A stretch of DNA of 64,000 nt, taken from assembly GCA_021234155.1 (NCBI GenBank), contig JAJEKV010000013.1, forward strand, positions 9,125,193 through 9,189,192, given 5' to 3'. Position 1 is the first letter of the stretch, and every line of letters starts with the position of its first letter. A program made the position numbers and the translations under genes. This stretch comes from Isoetes taiwanensis (Eukaryota; Streptophyta; Lycopodiopsida; Isoetales; Isoetaceae). The notes under the pieces were generated by a model, which ran no database searches, was not told where the DNA came from, and was given only the letters and a program-made list of their open reading frames with translations. Below are positions 31,847 to 45,646 of the stretch, piece by piece.

Positions 31847-34080
31847 CTCGTCTTCAACGCAAATAAATACACCATAGCTAATTGTTCCACCCAGTTAATA
31901 TTACACATCTTCTGAGTTTTATCTACATCTATCCTCTGCAATTATATTTCTGATTTAATTGTGTGAGCCATGATTTGATGGTGGGCATTAGGGCCGTTCA
32001 GACCAAAGTTATAGTTTGGAAAGAAGCCCCAAACCTTTGTATACCCCATTTCATCTGCCGAAAATGGAATACCCTGGTTTCCTCTTCAGAAGAAGTTTTT
32101 ACCTGTTTTGCTTGATGATTTTGTGCCTAATGGATTTGCATTGCGCAGAAATGCAGCATCCAGTGCAAACCTTCTGCAATCCCCTGCTTCCAAGCATAAC
32201 AAAGCTCTAGCAACTCTTGCAGGTACGGATTTGGCATCGCCGCCAACAGCTCTGCTATGATCTGCAAGATTCGGCGCTATGGCGGTGGCGATGCGTAGTC
32301 GATTGAATCGCCGGAATAGGTCCGATTAAATGATTCCATTTTAAACTGGCAAGCAATTCGGGCTTTGCTTCAAAGCAAAGTAATAATTCCATCGCCATAA
32401 GCTTGTGGCTCCCAACCACGTGTAGGACAAAGAAAATAGAGGGAAAAAAAAAAAAACAGAAATGGCCCAAAAACTAACGTGTCGACTGGAGAGCTCTTCT
32501 CAGCGACGGAAATATTAGGAACGTATTTTTTCAAACAAAAAATCACACTGCTTTATATATGTTAGGATAACAATTAAGTTTATTTACTATATTTTTATGG
32601 TGCCTTTTTGCTGCTCCTTGAAGTAAAAATGTTGGTAGATGTGGACTTCCATTGCAGAATAAACTATGGACATTCAAGGACACAGACCGAATTATGTAAG
32701 TCAGCGCGCAATACAGGTTTAGGTATTAAGGCGAAGTTTTAGTATTTTAGAATAGGTGTTTGAGAATTCTGATTACATATTTAAATTCAGCATATTCAGA
32801 TTAGTAAAAACAAGTCTCAAATTATTAAAAATTGAATGTTTTTTTTTGTGGTAAAAAAAATAACTCGTTATCACCTCTGCTGATAACTCGTTTTACGTTA
32901 TTTTCGCGTTAGCCGTTAGCTAACTACTACCTGCTAACTCCCAACTATGATTCCCTTGCCTGATCTTCTTTCTCTATTCAAGTGTATTTTCTGCAAAGTA
33001 GCTTTTGTGCTGCTTGAAGCAATTTGGTACGACAAATTTCTTAACTCAATTTTGGTACAACAGATGCTCGATTCAACAACAGTCGCCTTACTTTTTGCAC
33101 TAGACCCAACAACACTTAAGGAAGTGCTTGCTTTATGCCATCTCCGATAGTGTGATATCAAGCAAGCGGTTGGACACTTGTCGCCGTTGAAACTTTTCAA
33201 TTTTAGATGCTACTTTCATGATTTTTTCCCCCAGATAGACTTAGAGACGTGTAAGTTAAATAGGAAGGATTATAAAACAATATTCTCCAGGCATCTTGCC
33301 TATAGCAATTATATAGTTTAGATAACGAAAATTTTGTGCAATAGCCTGCAGAAAATGAAAGATGTGTTGGAGTGCCTTGAGATGGAGCACTTGAAGATTT
33401 CACCGAGGCAGCGCCATTCCTTTCATGAACACATGAACCTGCTATGAGGAGTCCTCATCCGCCATGTGAATGTCGTTGATCGCATGGCGAGCAAGTATGC
33501 TGCAAGTATGCTGGACCTATGAAGGCTTGAAGATGTCTGTCCTTTGTCTATTTTTGTTGTTGGGATATAGTTTCCTTAGTTTGTATGGGACATTTCCTGC
33601 ATGTTCATTGCTGTCCTGTTGGTTTTGGGATGTGGGAGCATGCCATCCAAATGTTGTAGGATATGGTCTCATGTTCCTTGTTGTTCTGCTGCTTTTGGGA
33701 TGTGGCAGCATGCCACCAAAACACTCCCTCTATTTGCGCACAAATTAATGCTGCATTTTGCAAACTAGTAATACTTGACTTCATGCTTCAGAAATAAATT
33801 CGCCCTAATATTTTATATCCTAACCTCTTCCGGCCTTTAAAAGCCAACTCAGACTGAAGTCTGAGTAAGGACCTTCCCGGTTTGTATTTTCTGGATGGAA
33901 AATCCAAGCGGTAATGGTGGTAGCATTGGAGAGCTCAAAATTGGAATCAATACCACCAACCTGCTCCTGCACCAGGACCCGCAAGCAGATAGGGAAAGCC
34001 ACATGCGGCAGTCCCGGGCATAGAATCCAACATCTTGCCTTTTTAAATAAGATGATGTGTTTGTGCATTGGTTAGGCACG
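31847..34080. other. No gene identified; one internal duplication
   Basis: No supportable coding region. A 45-bp segment (ATGTTCATTGCTGTCCTGTT and so on) at 33601-33645 recurs at 33671-33715. Low-complexity A/T runs lie near 32440 and 32840. This stretch separates the transposon-rich left half from the TGD2-like gene. Confidence 0.35.
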
Positions 34081-34335
34081 ATTTACATGCATTTGTTCAT
34101 GCACCGTCAGCCTTATTTTGCCCTGTCAGGCGATGGCCCTGTTTAGCCCTGTGCTAATTAGCGATGGCAGGTGATGGCTAATGTAAAAGGGTGAGCGTTT
34201 TTACACGATGATGATGGCATCGTCACTGCATGTGAATTGACTCACCCTTTTACACGCACCATCACCTGCCATCGTCAAATAGCACAGAGCAAAACAGGGG
34301 CCCTCTCCAGTGATGGTTGCATGTGAATCCAAGCT
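34081..34335. mobile_element. Foldback / MITE-like element upstream of TGD2
   Basis: Two arms of about 61 bp (34135-34195 and 34241-34302) are near-perfect inverted repeats, both holding GATGGCAGGTGATGG or its complement and AAAAGGGTGAG or its complement. Weaker outer complementarity (ATGCACCGTCA against TGATGGTTGCAT) extends the structure to about 34090-34325. Size and symmetry are those of a MITE. No target duplication is certain. It ends about 160 bp before the TGD2 start codon, so it may sit in the promoter or 5' UTR. Confidence 0.65.
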
Positions 34336-34493
34336 GAGTAGTATTTGTGAATTGTATTTGTAAGTGCTGTGTCGTAACGCCAGGTCAAGGTTATCGAGCC
34401 ACATCAGCAATAGGGTTGCTTATGTCAGCTTCATTCCAACATGCCAGAGATGTGGAATCTGCGCAAATGTAGCAGAGAAAGAGGAGCCCGGCC

Positions 34494-37226
34494 ATGGTGA
34501 TCAGTCTTCAAACCCCTATTTCTGCCTCGAAGCGCTCCCTCCTTTTCGACTCCAACTTGGTAGGTGGAATCCATGTAAAATCTTCTTCATTATCAGTTTC
34601 CAGTCTCCACCTCTGCATCCTAAAACATAATCTGCATAATGAGCTCAAGCCTATCACAGGAGTACAGTTAACACGAAACTTGTTATGGAACCATGATTTG
34701 GGTTTGTTTACTTTGAAAAATGCCGATTTGCAGTTGAAAAAAGGCAGGAATTTGCAGCTTTATTTAAGAACCAGAGCTTGCAATGACAGATCCGAAGTTA
34801 GCACCGAAATTAACATGTCCAGGAAAAAGGATAGCCGGTTTTCCTCTGTATTAGAAGTGCCAAGGTCTATATGGAATCAAGTTCTTCTTCAACTGGGCAA
34901 CTTTGGTTTCGGTAAACGTAGTCTGTGGGAAGCTGGTGTAGGATTATTTGTGCTTACCGGTATTGTGCTTATGGGCTTGACTCTAGTGTGGATTAAAGGG
35001 ATTCAGCTTCGTTCTCGCAGTCGGAAATACAGGGCAACATTTGAATTTGAAAAAGCATGGGGTATCAACGTGGGCACTCCTGTCAGAATTAGAGGTGTGG
35101 ACATTGGAAGTGTGGTTAGTGTGCGGCCGAGCTTGGAGAGGTTAGATGTCACTGTTCAGGTACAATGTCTTCCTCCTCAACATGGCGAGGATTATGTGTA
35201 TAGGTGGAGGTTTATATAAATGATGGACACTGATATCAAAGTAATGTTTGCAGATAGTAGATACAAATTTGGTCATTCCTCGCAATGCACTGGTGGAAGT
35301 TAATCAATCAGGCCTCGTCAGCGAGACCCTTATTGATATTACACCTCGGCATCCACTCCCCAAGCCTACAGTTGGACCACTTGATCCAAGATGCGCCAGT
35401 GAAGGCCTTATTGTTTGCGATAGGCAGCGGATAAAAGGAGAACAAGGTGTAAGCTTAGATGAGCTAGTAAGTGTTTGTACAAAACTTGCCAAACAGATAG
35501 ACACTGAGGGAGTTGGAAGGCTATATGATATTGCTGACCGTGTCAGTCTTGCTATAGAGGATGCCAAACCTCTTCTAATGAAGGTAAGATTAATTTTGTG
35601 TGATGTAAGTGTTAAATATGTATGTGAGCATTATTTGATAATCTTTTGTAATGTCTTCAGTTTCTGATATTGTATAGATGGAGTCCATGGCAACAGATAT
35701 TCAACCTTTGTTAAGTGAACTAAGAGAAGGTGGCCTCCTGGCAGAACTTGAGAAATTAGCCAGACTTGCGACAGAAGCAGGGGAAGACTTGAGGTATGTG
35801 GTGTGAGTGTTACAAGGTAAAGTCCCGTGTGGTATTAGCTTGGCTGTGATTGTGATTAATCTTGTATCTTTAATCTAATCTCATATGTGACGGGATATAA
35901 GTTAAATGTAGGGTAGTTTGCATTAGCTGCCAGTACTTATGGAAAGAGCCCTTGCGGATTGTGCTAGGTAACTTAGTTATCTTGCATGACCACTAGGTTC
36001 ATTTTGCAATCGCAATGGCAGTATCAAGTTCACAAATGTGACATAAACTGTTTAACCTGTCGTTGATAGTGTCGTCCTCTTTGTAATTTTCAAAAAACCC
36101 TTCTATTTTTGCAAGAACAGCAATCTAATACTTGCATAAAACATGCAACGGAACAGGAAATCACTTATGCATTTTACCTTTTTTTCTAGGCGAATCAACA
36201 GCTCAATATTGACTGCAGAAAACACGGAGTTGCTTCGGCAGTCAGTGGCTACATTAACAAAAACGCTAAAGCACCTTGAGGTTCGATTTTTCCTTTGACA
36301 TCACTCTTAGGCCTCCCGCAATTGTTAGCATGCCTTCAAATAACAGATATTTCTTTATGAAGACTCAAATTGACATATCCAAGCTTAGGTGATAAGATCA
36401 TGTAACTAAAATGAAGGCTAGGTTGGAAAAAGATATTCCTTAGGTGGTAAGATTATGTAACTAAAAGATAGGTGAGCTTGGGAAAAAGATATGCCTTACC
36501 ATCTCAAGATGAAAATCAGTTTCTCTTTGACACGCTCGTTTGTGCATGAGTTTCTGTGGCTCTTTAAAAACTTTTTTACAGTATCCTTGTCATATATGGT
36601 AGGATCATGGTCTAGCTAGCTCTTTGGAGTGGAAGTCATGTATTCAGTAGTTGTGCCAGCCTATCTTGGCTATCATACAGGTTTTATCCACCTTTATTGC
36701 CTGGGAGGAGAAAGGCCTTTACATGCTGCATCCTATTGAGACAATCAGCTTTTTGCATATTTGCACCAGTCTCCAAGCTTTAGCTCCCCCCTGCCTTTAG
36801 AGTGGCACTGCGTCATAAAGCTATTCTGTCCCCTAATTGGGGGCTCTTACCATTTTAGGACTGCAGGTCAACTGAGTAATAGGAGCTGATAATAATGTAA
36901 TTAATTATGGTAGTATTAAATAAAACAAGTGAAGAAAACATATTTGCAGGAACATTTTCTTCAATTTTATATATTGTTAATCTGTAATAAGTAGATCTCA
37001 TGTAAAGCCTGTGCCTATATGTCCATAGGAATGCAACATGGTAAAAAGATAATTTTTTGTTACGAACTCTCAGCATGTTTTATTTGGGGTCTCTTCTTAC
37101 AAAAACCAACTGTTTTGACTAAACCAGAGCATAAGTGAAGATGTCAGTATCCTTACTGGAGATGCAGGGACACGATACAATTTGAAGCAGTTAATACAAT
37201 CACTAAGCCGTCTTGTAGCAGATTAA
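34494..37226 (+). CDS. TGD2: TGD2-like chloroplast MCE-domain lipid-import protein, five exons
   Basis: Five exons with GT-AG introns join in phase to 433 residues: 34494-35159, 35254-35583, 35678-35793, 36190-36280 and 37128-37226. Family knowledge: TGD2 is the phosphatidic-acid-binding subunit of the TGD1-2-3 ABC importer in the inner chloroplast envelope, bringing ER-made lipid to the plastid. Seen here: a Ser/Leu-rich N-terminus fitting a transit peptide, then one membrane span at about residues 146-169 (VGLFVLTGIVLMGLTLVWI). An MCE/MlaD domain follows at about 178-260 (GTPVRIRGVDIGSV, then NQSGLVSETLIDITP), then the conserved IVCDRQRIKGEQGVSLDELV segment and a helical C-terminal tail ending LKQLIQSLSRLVAD. 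Arabidopsis TGD2 is about 380 residues, so the extra length is mainly N-terminal. The start at 34494 is the first ATG of the long frame. Intron 4 contains a short duplication (about 36385-36490). The gene looks intact. Confidence 0.95.
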
Positions 37227-38444
37227 GAGATTCTGGCAAAATGTAGCCTTTGGCAATTTGTCAATGCTGTTGTCTCAAGTTTTGTAAATTCTAATTGTCA
37301 TTGTCATTCTGCTCAACCATACATCATGCTGTGGTCTCCGATTACAGTTCGTGGTTGTATCAGGCTGCCATGTCAAACCATAAAAGTACTCTCAGTTAAT
37401 GGTAACACAGTGTAGCTTATTGTCGTTGTCATGCACTCAACTGACATAAATCTACCAATAATCCATAACATCATCTAGGGATAGCATAATCAGATGAAGT
37501 ACTTTCCCTTTCCTCGGGATTCCGAGAAAACCTAGTAACGCTTAGTGGACAGAGGATTCCCAAAGGTACTATCAGCACATCCAAGGATTTTCAAACAGCA
37601 ATTTAGATTATGGAGGAGCTGCAACAAGGATGAGAAGCTGCAACAGTATAAAGAGATGAAAGAATACAAGGTTGGCCATTGAATTCCACATGCATTTCTT
37701 CGATAAAGTCATGATCAAGTCACATGATAAGTAACAAATTTGTTGACGCATTAATAAAAATCGGTGTGCTCCCTTTTGATAAGGACTTTTGACGAGGGCC
37801 ACTCATCATGGATGAAAATGGGAACAAATTTTTGAACACAACACCGTGCCCGGATTGCCTGATCTTCACCAACTTCTACGCACGAAGGAGGGTAGAACTT
37901 GACCAGCATCACGACTGGTCGGGCTGTTCCACCAAGGTGTACGGCTCCCTTAAGGCATTCAGCTTCAGTAGGAAGCGCTCCGTCAGATGGAAAATAGGGT
38001 AGGGCACCTTATTTTCAGTGGCGAACCACTGAACTAGCTCATTTAAGAGGAGCTCAACCTTTCCCGAGTCGTTGGCAAGTTGCTCGCCAAGTTCGGGAAA
38101 GATTTGGTGGACACCGAGGGCAGTGGCCAAGGTCACGGCTATGGAGAAGCAAGGTCTTCTCCGGCGGATGGGCATGGCGGCAGGCGAAACCAAATAAAGC
38201 AACAAAAAAATAACCATCACTTTTTTTTTCCTCTAATTTCTCTCTCTAAATGTAAAGTTGGTGGGGGAAGGACCCACTTCGGAATATAAAAAGTGGTGGG
38301 GGCGGGACCCATCCTGTGTTGTAAAGTGTCCATGTGTCCGATGGGGCCGGTACCTGCTAATGGCGTGACGTTAAAATCTCTTCTTCTTCTTCTTCTTCTT
38401 CTTTTTCCCCTTTTTTTTGTTTTTTTTTGAAAAAAATTGTATAC
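37227..38444. other. 3' flank of TGD2 and an unidentified minus-strand coding-like segment
   Basis: About 0.6 kb of 3' flank is followed at 38220-37909 by a minus-strand frame reading IFPELGEQLANDSGKVELLL and NELVQWFATENKVPYPIFHL. It continues in a neighbouring frame to about 37740 with VVMLVKFYPPSCVEVGEDQ. The amino-acid text looks like real protein rather than chance, but no family is recognised, and the change of frame suggests a dead or intron-split gene. A TTC repeat lies at 38380-38402. The left break of the chromovirus copy is just beyond. Confidence 0.3.
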
Positions 38445-41400
38445 GGCCACCACAAATCTCATAGGATCGGCCCATATTTGGTGGAAAGGATATGCACATT
38501 CTCATGGACTCACATGAGGTAGGTGCCGATATAAAGTCTTTGCCAAAGCATTCAAATCTCATTATGTCCCCAGAGTTCCTCGCTGTCAACAGATTCAAAC
38601 TTTTTACCGTCTGGAATAGAGAAACCTCACAGTCCAAGCATACACGGATGAGTTCATGCGTTTATGGTTGTATGTCCCAAGAATTAATGAGCGTAGAGCA
38701 GTTGAAGGTTATATTGAGGGGTTATCCCCCACTCTTAGGAAAATGGTGCGAGCCATAGATACAAAAACAGTAGCAGAAGCCGAAGCTAAGGCTCTTAGCT
38801 TGGAGAAGGACAATTTTAAATACCAGCCGCAATGTTCCTCTGCCTTTGGTCAGAACAGAAACTATACAGCATGACAAGAAAGTTTCTTTTAATGTATCAG
38901 ATAAGTATGCTAATACCACCGGAGCCATGCGAGATATTTTGCAGGTAATTCCAAAGGAAGCTCATGAGCAGTTACGAAAAGACAGGGCCTGTTTTCAAGG
39001 TTTCCAACTGGGACACTGTATGCAAGATTGCCCCTAATGAAGCACCAGACTATATACAAGGTGAGTGCCACATTTATGCTGCTATTGAAACGGGTCAGGC
39101 AAATAGTCAATCTTCCGTCATATCAATGGTTGGCCAAGTAGACAGTAAACCTTTTGTCATCCTTATGGACACGTGCAGTACGCACAATTTTGCCTCACCT
39201 AGAATGGCAGAAGTGTTACAGCTTACTCCTTTGAAATCAAAGCCACGTCCAGTTACGCTGGCTACTGGAGCCGTGCGACATAGTCAAGGCCACTGCATTA
39301 ATTTGAACATTCAGTTGTTAGGAGTACCTGATATTGGTCGGTATGAACTCATTGTGGGTATGGAGTTCTTGGCTCTTGCAAAGGCGAACATTGATTGTGA
39401 AAAGTGAAAAGTCACCTTTAACGCAGCTAATGGAGCTCGTGTAACTATAGCAGATAAATCAGTTAGTCCAATTATGCAGTGTATTTCATTGCGTCAATTG
39501 GATAAAGCCGTCAAGAGGTATCAAGTTGCTTGCATTTTTAGATTTGCGTCAGTAGAGGTCAAGTCCAAACAGGAAGAAGTCATTGAGAGCTTGCCCACAG
39601 CAATTGCTGCCGTACTTCATGAATTCCACGACCTTTTCCCGGATGAGATTCAAAAGTTACCATCTTTTTGAGGCATGGAATGTGAAATCACATTGGAACC
39701 AAGTACTAAACCTACTAGTAAGGCCCCGTACCAAATGAGTACACCAGAATTGGCAGAGCTTAAGAAGAAATTGTACGAGCTTCTTAAGTTGGGATTCATT
39801 CCGCCAAATATATCACCTCTTGGCGCCCTTTGTTTGTGAAGAAGGCAGATGGTGCCTTGGGAATGTGCATTGATTACAGGCAATTGAATAAGCACACAAT
39901 TAAGAATCAATATGCTCTGATGCGTGCCGATGATCTCATGGATCAATTACAAGGGGCCAAGTACTTCACAAAGATTGATCTTCGCTCAGGATATCACAAG
40001 ATAAGAATTAAAGAGGATGACATCCATAAGTCCGCCTTTCGGACACGCTATGGGCACTATGAGTTTACGGTTATGCCTTTTGCGCTAATTGATACCCCTG
40101 CTACATTCATGAGGTTGATGAACGATGTCTTCCGCGAATATCTCGATGACTTTATCATCATTTTCTTTGGTGATATCTTTATTTACAGCAAAAATTTGGA
40201 AGATCATGAGCGATCTTCAATTAGCCCTGCAAAAATTGAGATGCCATGAACTTTATGCCAAGTTTTCCAAGTGTAGGTTTTGCGACCACCAAGGTCGATT
40301 ATTTGGGACACACCGTGTCTGCTGAAGGAATAGCAATGGATCCAGCCAAGATTGAGGCAGTAAAAGATTGCCCGGTCCCAACGAATGTGTCGGAGGTCCA
40401 CAGTTTTCTAGCGTTGGTGGGCTATTACCGCAAATTTGTTAAGGACTTCACCAAGCTTGCAACGCCTCTTACAGACCTGACAAAACATGAGAAGGTTAGA
40501 GATTGGATGGCAGATTGGAAAGAGAAAGTCTAGGCCGGATTTCAGTCATTGAAGGATGCCTTGACAACCGCTCCAGTTCTTACCTTGCCAGATCCTCAAA
40601 AGGATAAGTGGGTTGCCACAGACGCCAGTAAGATCGCTACACGCAATATATTAATGCAAGAACCTAGGGTAATCGCGTATGATTCCAGAAAGATGAATAA
40701 CGCGGAGCAGCGACACCCCATGCATGACCAGGAATTACTTGCGGTTGTGCGCACCTTGCATATATGGAGACATTACTTGCTTGGGAGACGATTCCAGTTG
40801 GATACGAATCATCAAAGTCTCCAATACATTTTCACGCAACCCCACCTCAATGAAATCTTAGACAGCGACGATGGATGGAGTTTCTGGAAGAGTATGATTT
40901 TGAAGGTCTATAAGCCAGGCAAGTATAATGATGTTGTTGATGCTCTTTCCAGGCATCCATTGATCACCCGAATGCATTGTAATGCTATTTCTACTCTCAC
41001 TAGTGAGTTTAGTAAGCAGATAGAGCAGACTCTTCCTAGGGATCCTGAATTTCAAGAAATATGGCGAAGCCTATCCAAGGAAGCTATAACGGATAAGGAG
41101 AGGGGGGCTTTCTGCCATTATAAGAAAAAAGGTAACCTTCTTTATTCTAAGAAAAAGTTATGTGTGCCCGAGACATCAGGAGTTCGCAAGCTCATTCTCC
41201 ATGACACACATAACAGTCCTATAGCGGGGCATGCAGGATTTATGAAGACATATTTTAAGATCCGCTCCAGCTATTTTTGGCTAGGAATGAAGAAACACAT
41301 TGCAAGATACATTAAGTAATGTCAGATATGTCAATAAACAAAGGCAGAACAATTACGAATTCTAGGAGAATTACAGCCTTTGAACGTCCCTAATGCAAAG

Positions 41401-44400
41401 TGGAAAGTTATTAGCATGGATTTCATCGTGGGGCTTCCACGCACTTTAAGGGGCTTTGATGCTCCAATGGTTGTGGTCCATAAGCTCTCAAAAATGGCAC
41501 ATTTCTTGCCATGTCGAACTACGGACACTGCCTTAGACACTGCCTTGTTGTTCACGAGGAAAATATTCCGCCTTCGTGATGCCCCATACCATTATATCGG
41601 ACCGGGATCTTAAGTTTGTTAGTGCAATTTGGAAGGATTTCTTTAGCACTATTCAAACTAAGCTTGCCATGAGCACAGCTTACCATCAGCAGACGGATGG
41701 CCAAACCAAGCGTACCAATCGCATAATAGAAGATATGCTACGTAACTATGTTTGGAACAAGCAATCCCAATGGGCAGATTATATCTATATGGTGGAATTT
41801 GTGTATAACAGTACTAAACAGGAAACTTCAAGGATGCCTCCTTTTATGATCAACTATGACTATTAATGCCTTACAGACACGTGGCATAATCCAGTTTCCA
41901 AAGTAGAAGTTTCTCAGTAGTTGATTACAGATATGTAGGCCTTAGTCGAAGAAGTTCGAGGATATTTGTTAGTTGCCAGGACCCGGCAAAAGAGCCTTAC
42001 TGATAGGCATTGGACACCATGGGAATTTCAAGTTGGTGAGTCTGTATGGCTAAAGATTAAGGTCAAGCAGGCCAAGCTCAAAATTGGCAATTGTAAGAAG
42101 CTGGCATCTAGATGGGCGGGACCCTTTGGGATAACTGAAAGGATACGCTCCCAAGTCTACTGGTTGAATCTACCCGCACATTTGAAGGTCTATAAAGTCT
42201 TTTACGTCAGCCTTCTCAAGAAGCACACACCCGATCCGGAAGAGATCCTTGACACGCCAACACTTCTAGAGATGACGGAAGATCAGTTAGAGATTGTGCC
42301 TGAGGCTCTCCTTGATCGTGCATATAAGCAAACCTGCAGGACTCAAATATTGCAGTATTTGGTTAAGTGGAAACACTTACCAATGGAAGATGCAACCTGG
42401 GTTCCTAAAGCGGATTTGGACAAGGCTTACCTAGACTTTATGCGGCAATGCCAGGGTCGAACCATCCACGATGCGATTGACTCCGACTCTAATGGTAAGC
42501 ACTGCATTATCGATCCCGCAGGGCTCATGTGAGTGGTTGATCTGACAGGGATTATTTAAGGGGTTGGGCTAGATGCATTCTAGATGGGGAAATGGACATG
42601 TAGGTATTCATGATAGGACGCATTCATCTGCAGCTATAATGGGAACATTTCCATTCCTTATGCGGAGATAAAATGCAAGCCTTAGGCATGATAGGAGTCC
42701 ATTCCTATTTCTTTTCTTTAAGGGGGTGGTCCCTTCAACCACACTATTTTAATTACTTTATAAGTACTGATGTACTGTAACTCTGCAGGCCAGTAGCACG
42801 TACTGTGTTATCTGCAGAAAAACTTTGGGCCTCTGCTGGGGCCATCTGTTGTTATTTAAGCGTTGTTTTGAATGTGTGTTCTTATATAACTTCATAATAT
42901 AGTGTTTATTATAGTATAGTTTTGTGAAGGGACTACGGTCCTAAAACAACTTTGATCACTGATCACCTATGTAATTCTGTGTTATCTCATGAAGCAATTT
43001 TATCCTCTATAACTTAATTGTTCTCTTGCTTAACTAACCCCAATGCTGAGAACAACATTATTCCAAGGGGGGAGAATGTGACGTTCTATGTATTTATACG
43101 ATATACGTATATATACTATAACACGTCACCAGGGCATAAGTAGACCCTTATGAGTCATTAGGGGATAAGTTGGGTTAACCTAAAATGGCTTTTATTCGCT
43201 ATGCTAAATTGTTAATAAGATATTTAAGCTAATTAGGCTAATTAATGTTATTAATTAGTAATTGTTAGCTAATTAGGGAGCGCCACCTGGCCCAAATTGA
43301 TTGGTCAGGGGAAACTTGCTAAGATTAGGGGTCAAATTGGGCCCCTACCCCCAATTCTGTCCCAAGGTTTGGATAAGGGAGGAGCCACTTGCCACTCCAC
43401 CAGACCTGAAGGATGGAGGCCTTTCGAGATAATGGTTCAAGCCAAGAGACCGGTTAGTCTCTAGATAGTTTGTGCTTCAGCTAACCCTTGTATGACTAGA
43501 TGGATGGTTAAATTCTCTTTTATGTGCTAGTAAGATGATGATGATGGATGTTGTATTTATGGTTATGTTCTCTCTCTGTTCCTTCTGAATGCTTGGGATT
43601 AAGGGTGGCTAGAGACCTGAAAAGCTCAGTAGTAGACATGTTTCTAGCTAGAACCCTTAAGACCCAGTAAATGCGACATGTGCACAAGAATCCACCTGGC
43701 TGTGGATGCTATATTGTGATCCAGCACCAGATAACGGGCATGATGGTGAAACGGGGGTGGGATCTTGTCTAACATGGCTACAAGATTCCTATAGAGTGCT
43801 AGGCTTATAGTCGGTCACTGAAGGGGCCGGGTATGGGTCTGACACTCCCGGGGTCACAGGATACGTGCCTATAGAGACGTCCTGGGCTCGAACGGGTGCG
43901 GTGAGCTGGCCTTTAGATTTAGGGGAGTAAGTCGGGTATGGATGCGGGGACTGCTGATGTGGCCCATGTCCTCTAGCACACCCAGGGATCCATTGTGCCC
44001 AGGGAGGGGAGGCCTCTCTAACGTGCCCCATCGGACCAGGGAGATGCAACCCGGAGTAGTCTCTTAGGGTGATTCCATGAGATTGCATCTCCAGAAGGCT
44101 ACAACCATGCCATAGTATGTTTCAGGCTATCTGCAAAGTGTCCACAGGAGGGGCAAATGTAGTGGACTACCCTAGCCATTGTTCTATGCCAGCCAATGCC
44201 ATGTTATATCTTTGACTGTTGTTATCCGGAGGCCTCGACCGTCAGTCAACCCCCTAGAGTCTGAGCTGGGGTAGAGCCTTATTTATGATATATTGTTTAT
44301 GTTATCTTATCCTTGTATTGTTATTTGTATGATGATGGATGGACCACCCTTCGTGGTGGTATATTACATTGTATATGATTGCTAGTTGCTGACATGTATG

Positions 44401-44594
44401 CGCGCTTCCCCTGTTTAGGATTCCCATAGAGGATGTGGGACGAATGACACCTCCGTGTTCTTCACCCGAATACTTGGCCATCTCAAGTGGTTCGAGTTAG
44501 GCGGAGGGCCCTTCCATGGTGATGTAATCGCCACGGGAGGGGAATTTTCCATATTTGTATGATAGGAGTATCATATAGATTTTGGGAGATCACA
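38445..44594 (+). mobile_element. 5'-truncated Ty3/gypsy chromovirus, plus strand
   Basis: The recognisable parts run in gypsy order: end of gag with a CCHC-like knuckle (about 38.46-39.04 kb), aspartic protease (about 39.15-39.4 kb), reverse transcriptase (about 39.7-40.45 kb), RNase H (about 40.55-40.95 kb) and integrase (about 41.0-42.2 kb). A C-terminal chromodomain (QYLVKWKHLPMEDATWV, about 42.35 kb) follows. Then come an untranslated stretch, a polypurine tract (AAGGGGGGAGAA, 43065-43076) and a 3' LTR. The 5' LTR, leader and first part of gag are absent. The copy is heavily decayed (well over ten breaks) and old. The chromodomain places it in the chromovirus branch; the same family gives the minus-strand copies beyond 53 kb. 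Confidence 0.9.
43077..44594 (+). repeat. 3' LTR of the plus-strand chromovirus
   Basis: About 1.52 kb, starting TGTGACGTTC after the polypurine tract and ending GGAGATCACA. It shares blocks with the minus-strand LTR at 54643-56257, for example CTGCAAAGTGT.CACAGGAGG-type text near 44125, so both belong to one family though well diverged. Confidence 0.75.
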
Positions 44595-45646
44595 CATATG
44601 TTAAACATGCACCAAGATCATGATGCTTTATTAATGGCATAGTAATTTTATATGTGATTGCCATTCTTAATTGATGTATGATAAGAAAAAAAATAAAAAA
44701 TTATGCAATAGATCAATCAAAATAAAAGGTGTGTCTACGTTCCAACACCAAAATGTAACTTTCTATTAGACGGATTGCTATGTGAAGAGAACATGTCATC
44801 GTCCTTATCTGACAATAAACCCTTTACTCCTTTAATTTTCACTGAGACTACTATGGGACTATCTTTTAGTTAAGATTGTGGTTCTAGGAGAAAAATAGAT
44901 GAATTATTAAACCAAACATAGTCTCTTTCAGATCGTTCCAACTTCATATAAAGCCCCAATATAGTACGTCTTAACCGGCAGTTCCTCGACTACTTTAGAT
45001 CCTAGCCGTTAGATTGAAATCAATTATTAGCCGTAACAGCTCATATGCGGCCTGTTTATCTTGATAAACCATCCGCTTGGTTGTTTATCTTGATAAAACC
45101 GCTCGCCAAGCATCTCGGTATCAAATATAAGCATCTCAAATAAGAAAATTTTTAAAATTGGAACTCTGGAGCTCTGGCTTTGCACTACCATAAGGTAGAG
45201 CATGTTGCGTAGGTCGCCATCGCCATAATGCCGCCAAGCTCCAAAATCGTCCCCCAAATCATCGAACCCTAGCATTTCTCCTCTCAGAGCCCATTTTCAC
45301 CAAACCGATCTATTAAAGTCGAGCTCTGAACCTAAATGCTTTTGAAGGGCATACTTTATTCCATTCGCCACTGCTTTTATGCCGTTCACCTTTTGAATGG
45401 ACTTCGTTTGTCTGGTGAGCCATGGTCGCTGCGCTGATTTTGTTTGGTCATGGTAGCAAAAACTTTGTCAAAAATAAGGTAATACAAAAACAAGGTTCTA
45501 ACGCCATGACGATTACGCGATCTTGGAGCTCTAGCCTTGCAAAATATGAAGGTCATTAAATTGGAGCTTAAATCTACTGCTTAAACCGAGTCTCACGATG
45601 CAAATTTTTCCTTGTAGTCGCTAAAGCGGCCCCTGACCGCCGGGTT
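44595..45646. other. No gene identified
   Basis: AT-rich flank of the chromovirus, with no coding remnant supported. Confidence 0.35.

Noticed and set aside
37515-37535. Possible third Helitron end (CTCGG...CCGAG then CTAGT)
   Set aside because: The stem is only 5 bp, the gap to CTAG is five bases, and there is no similarity to the other two ends.
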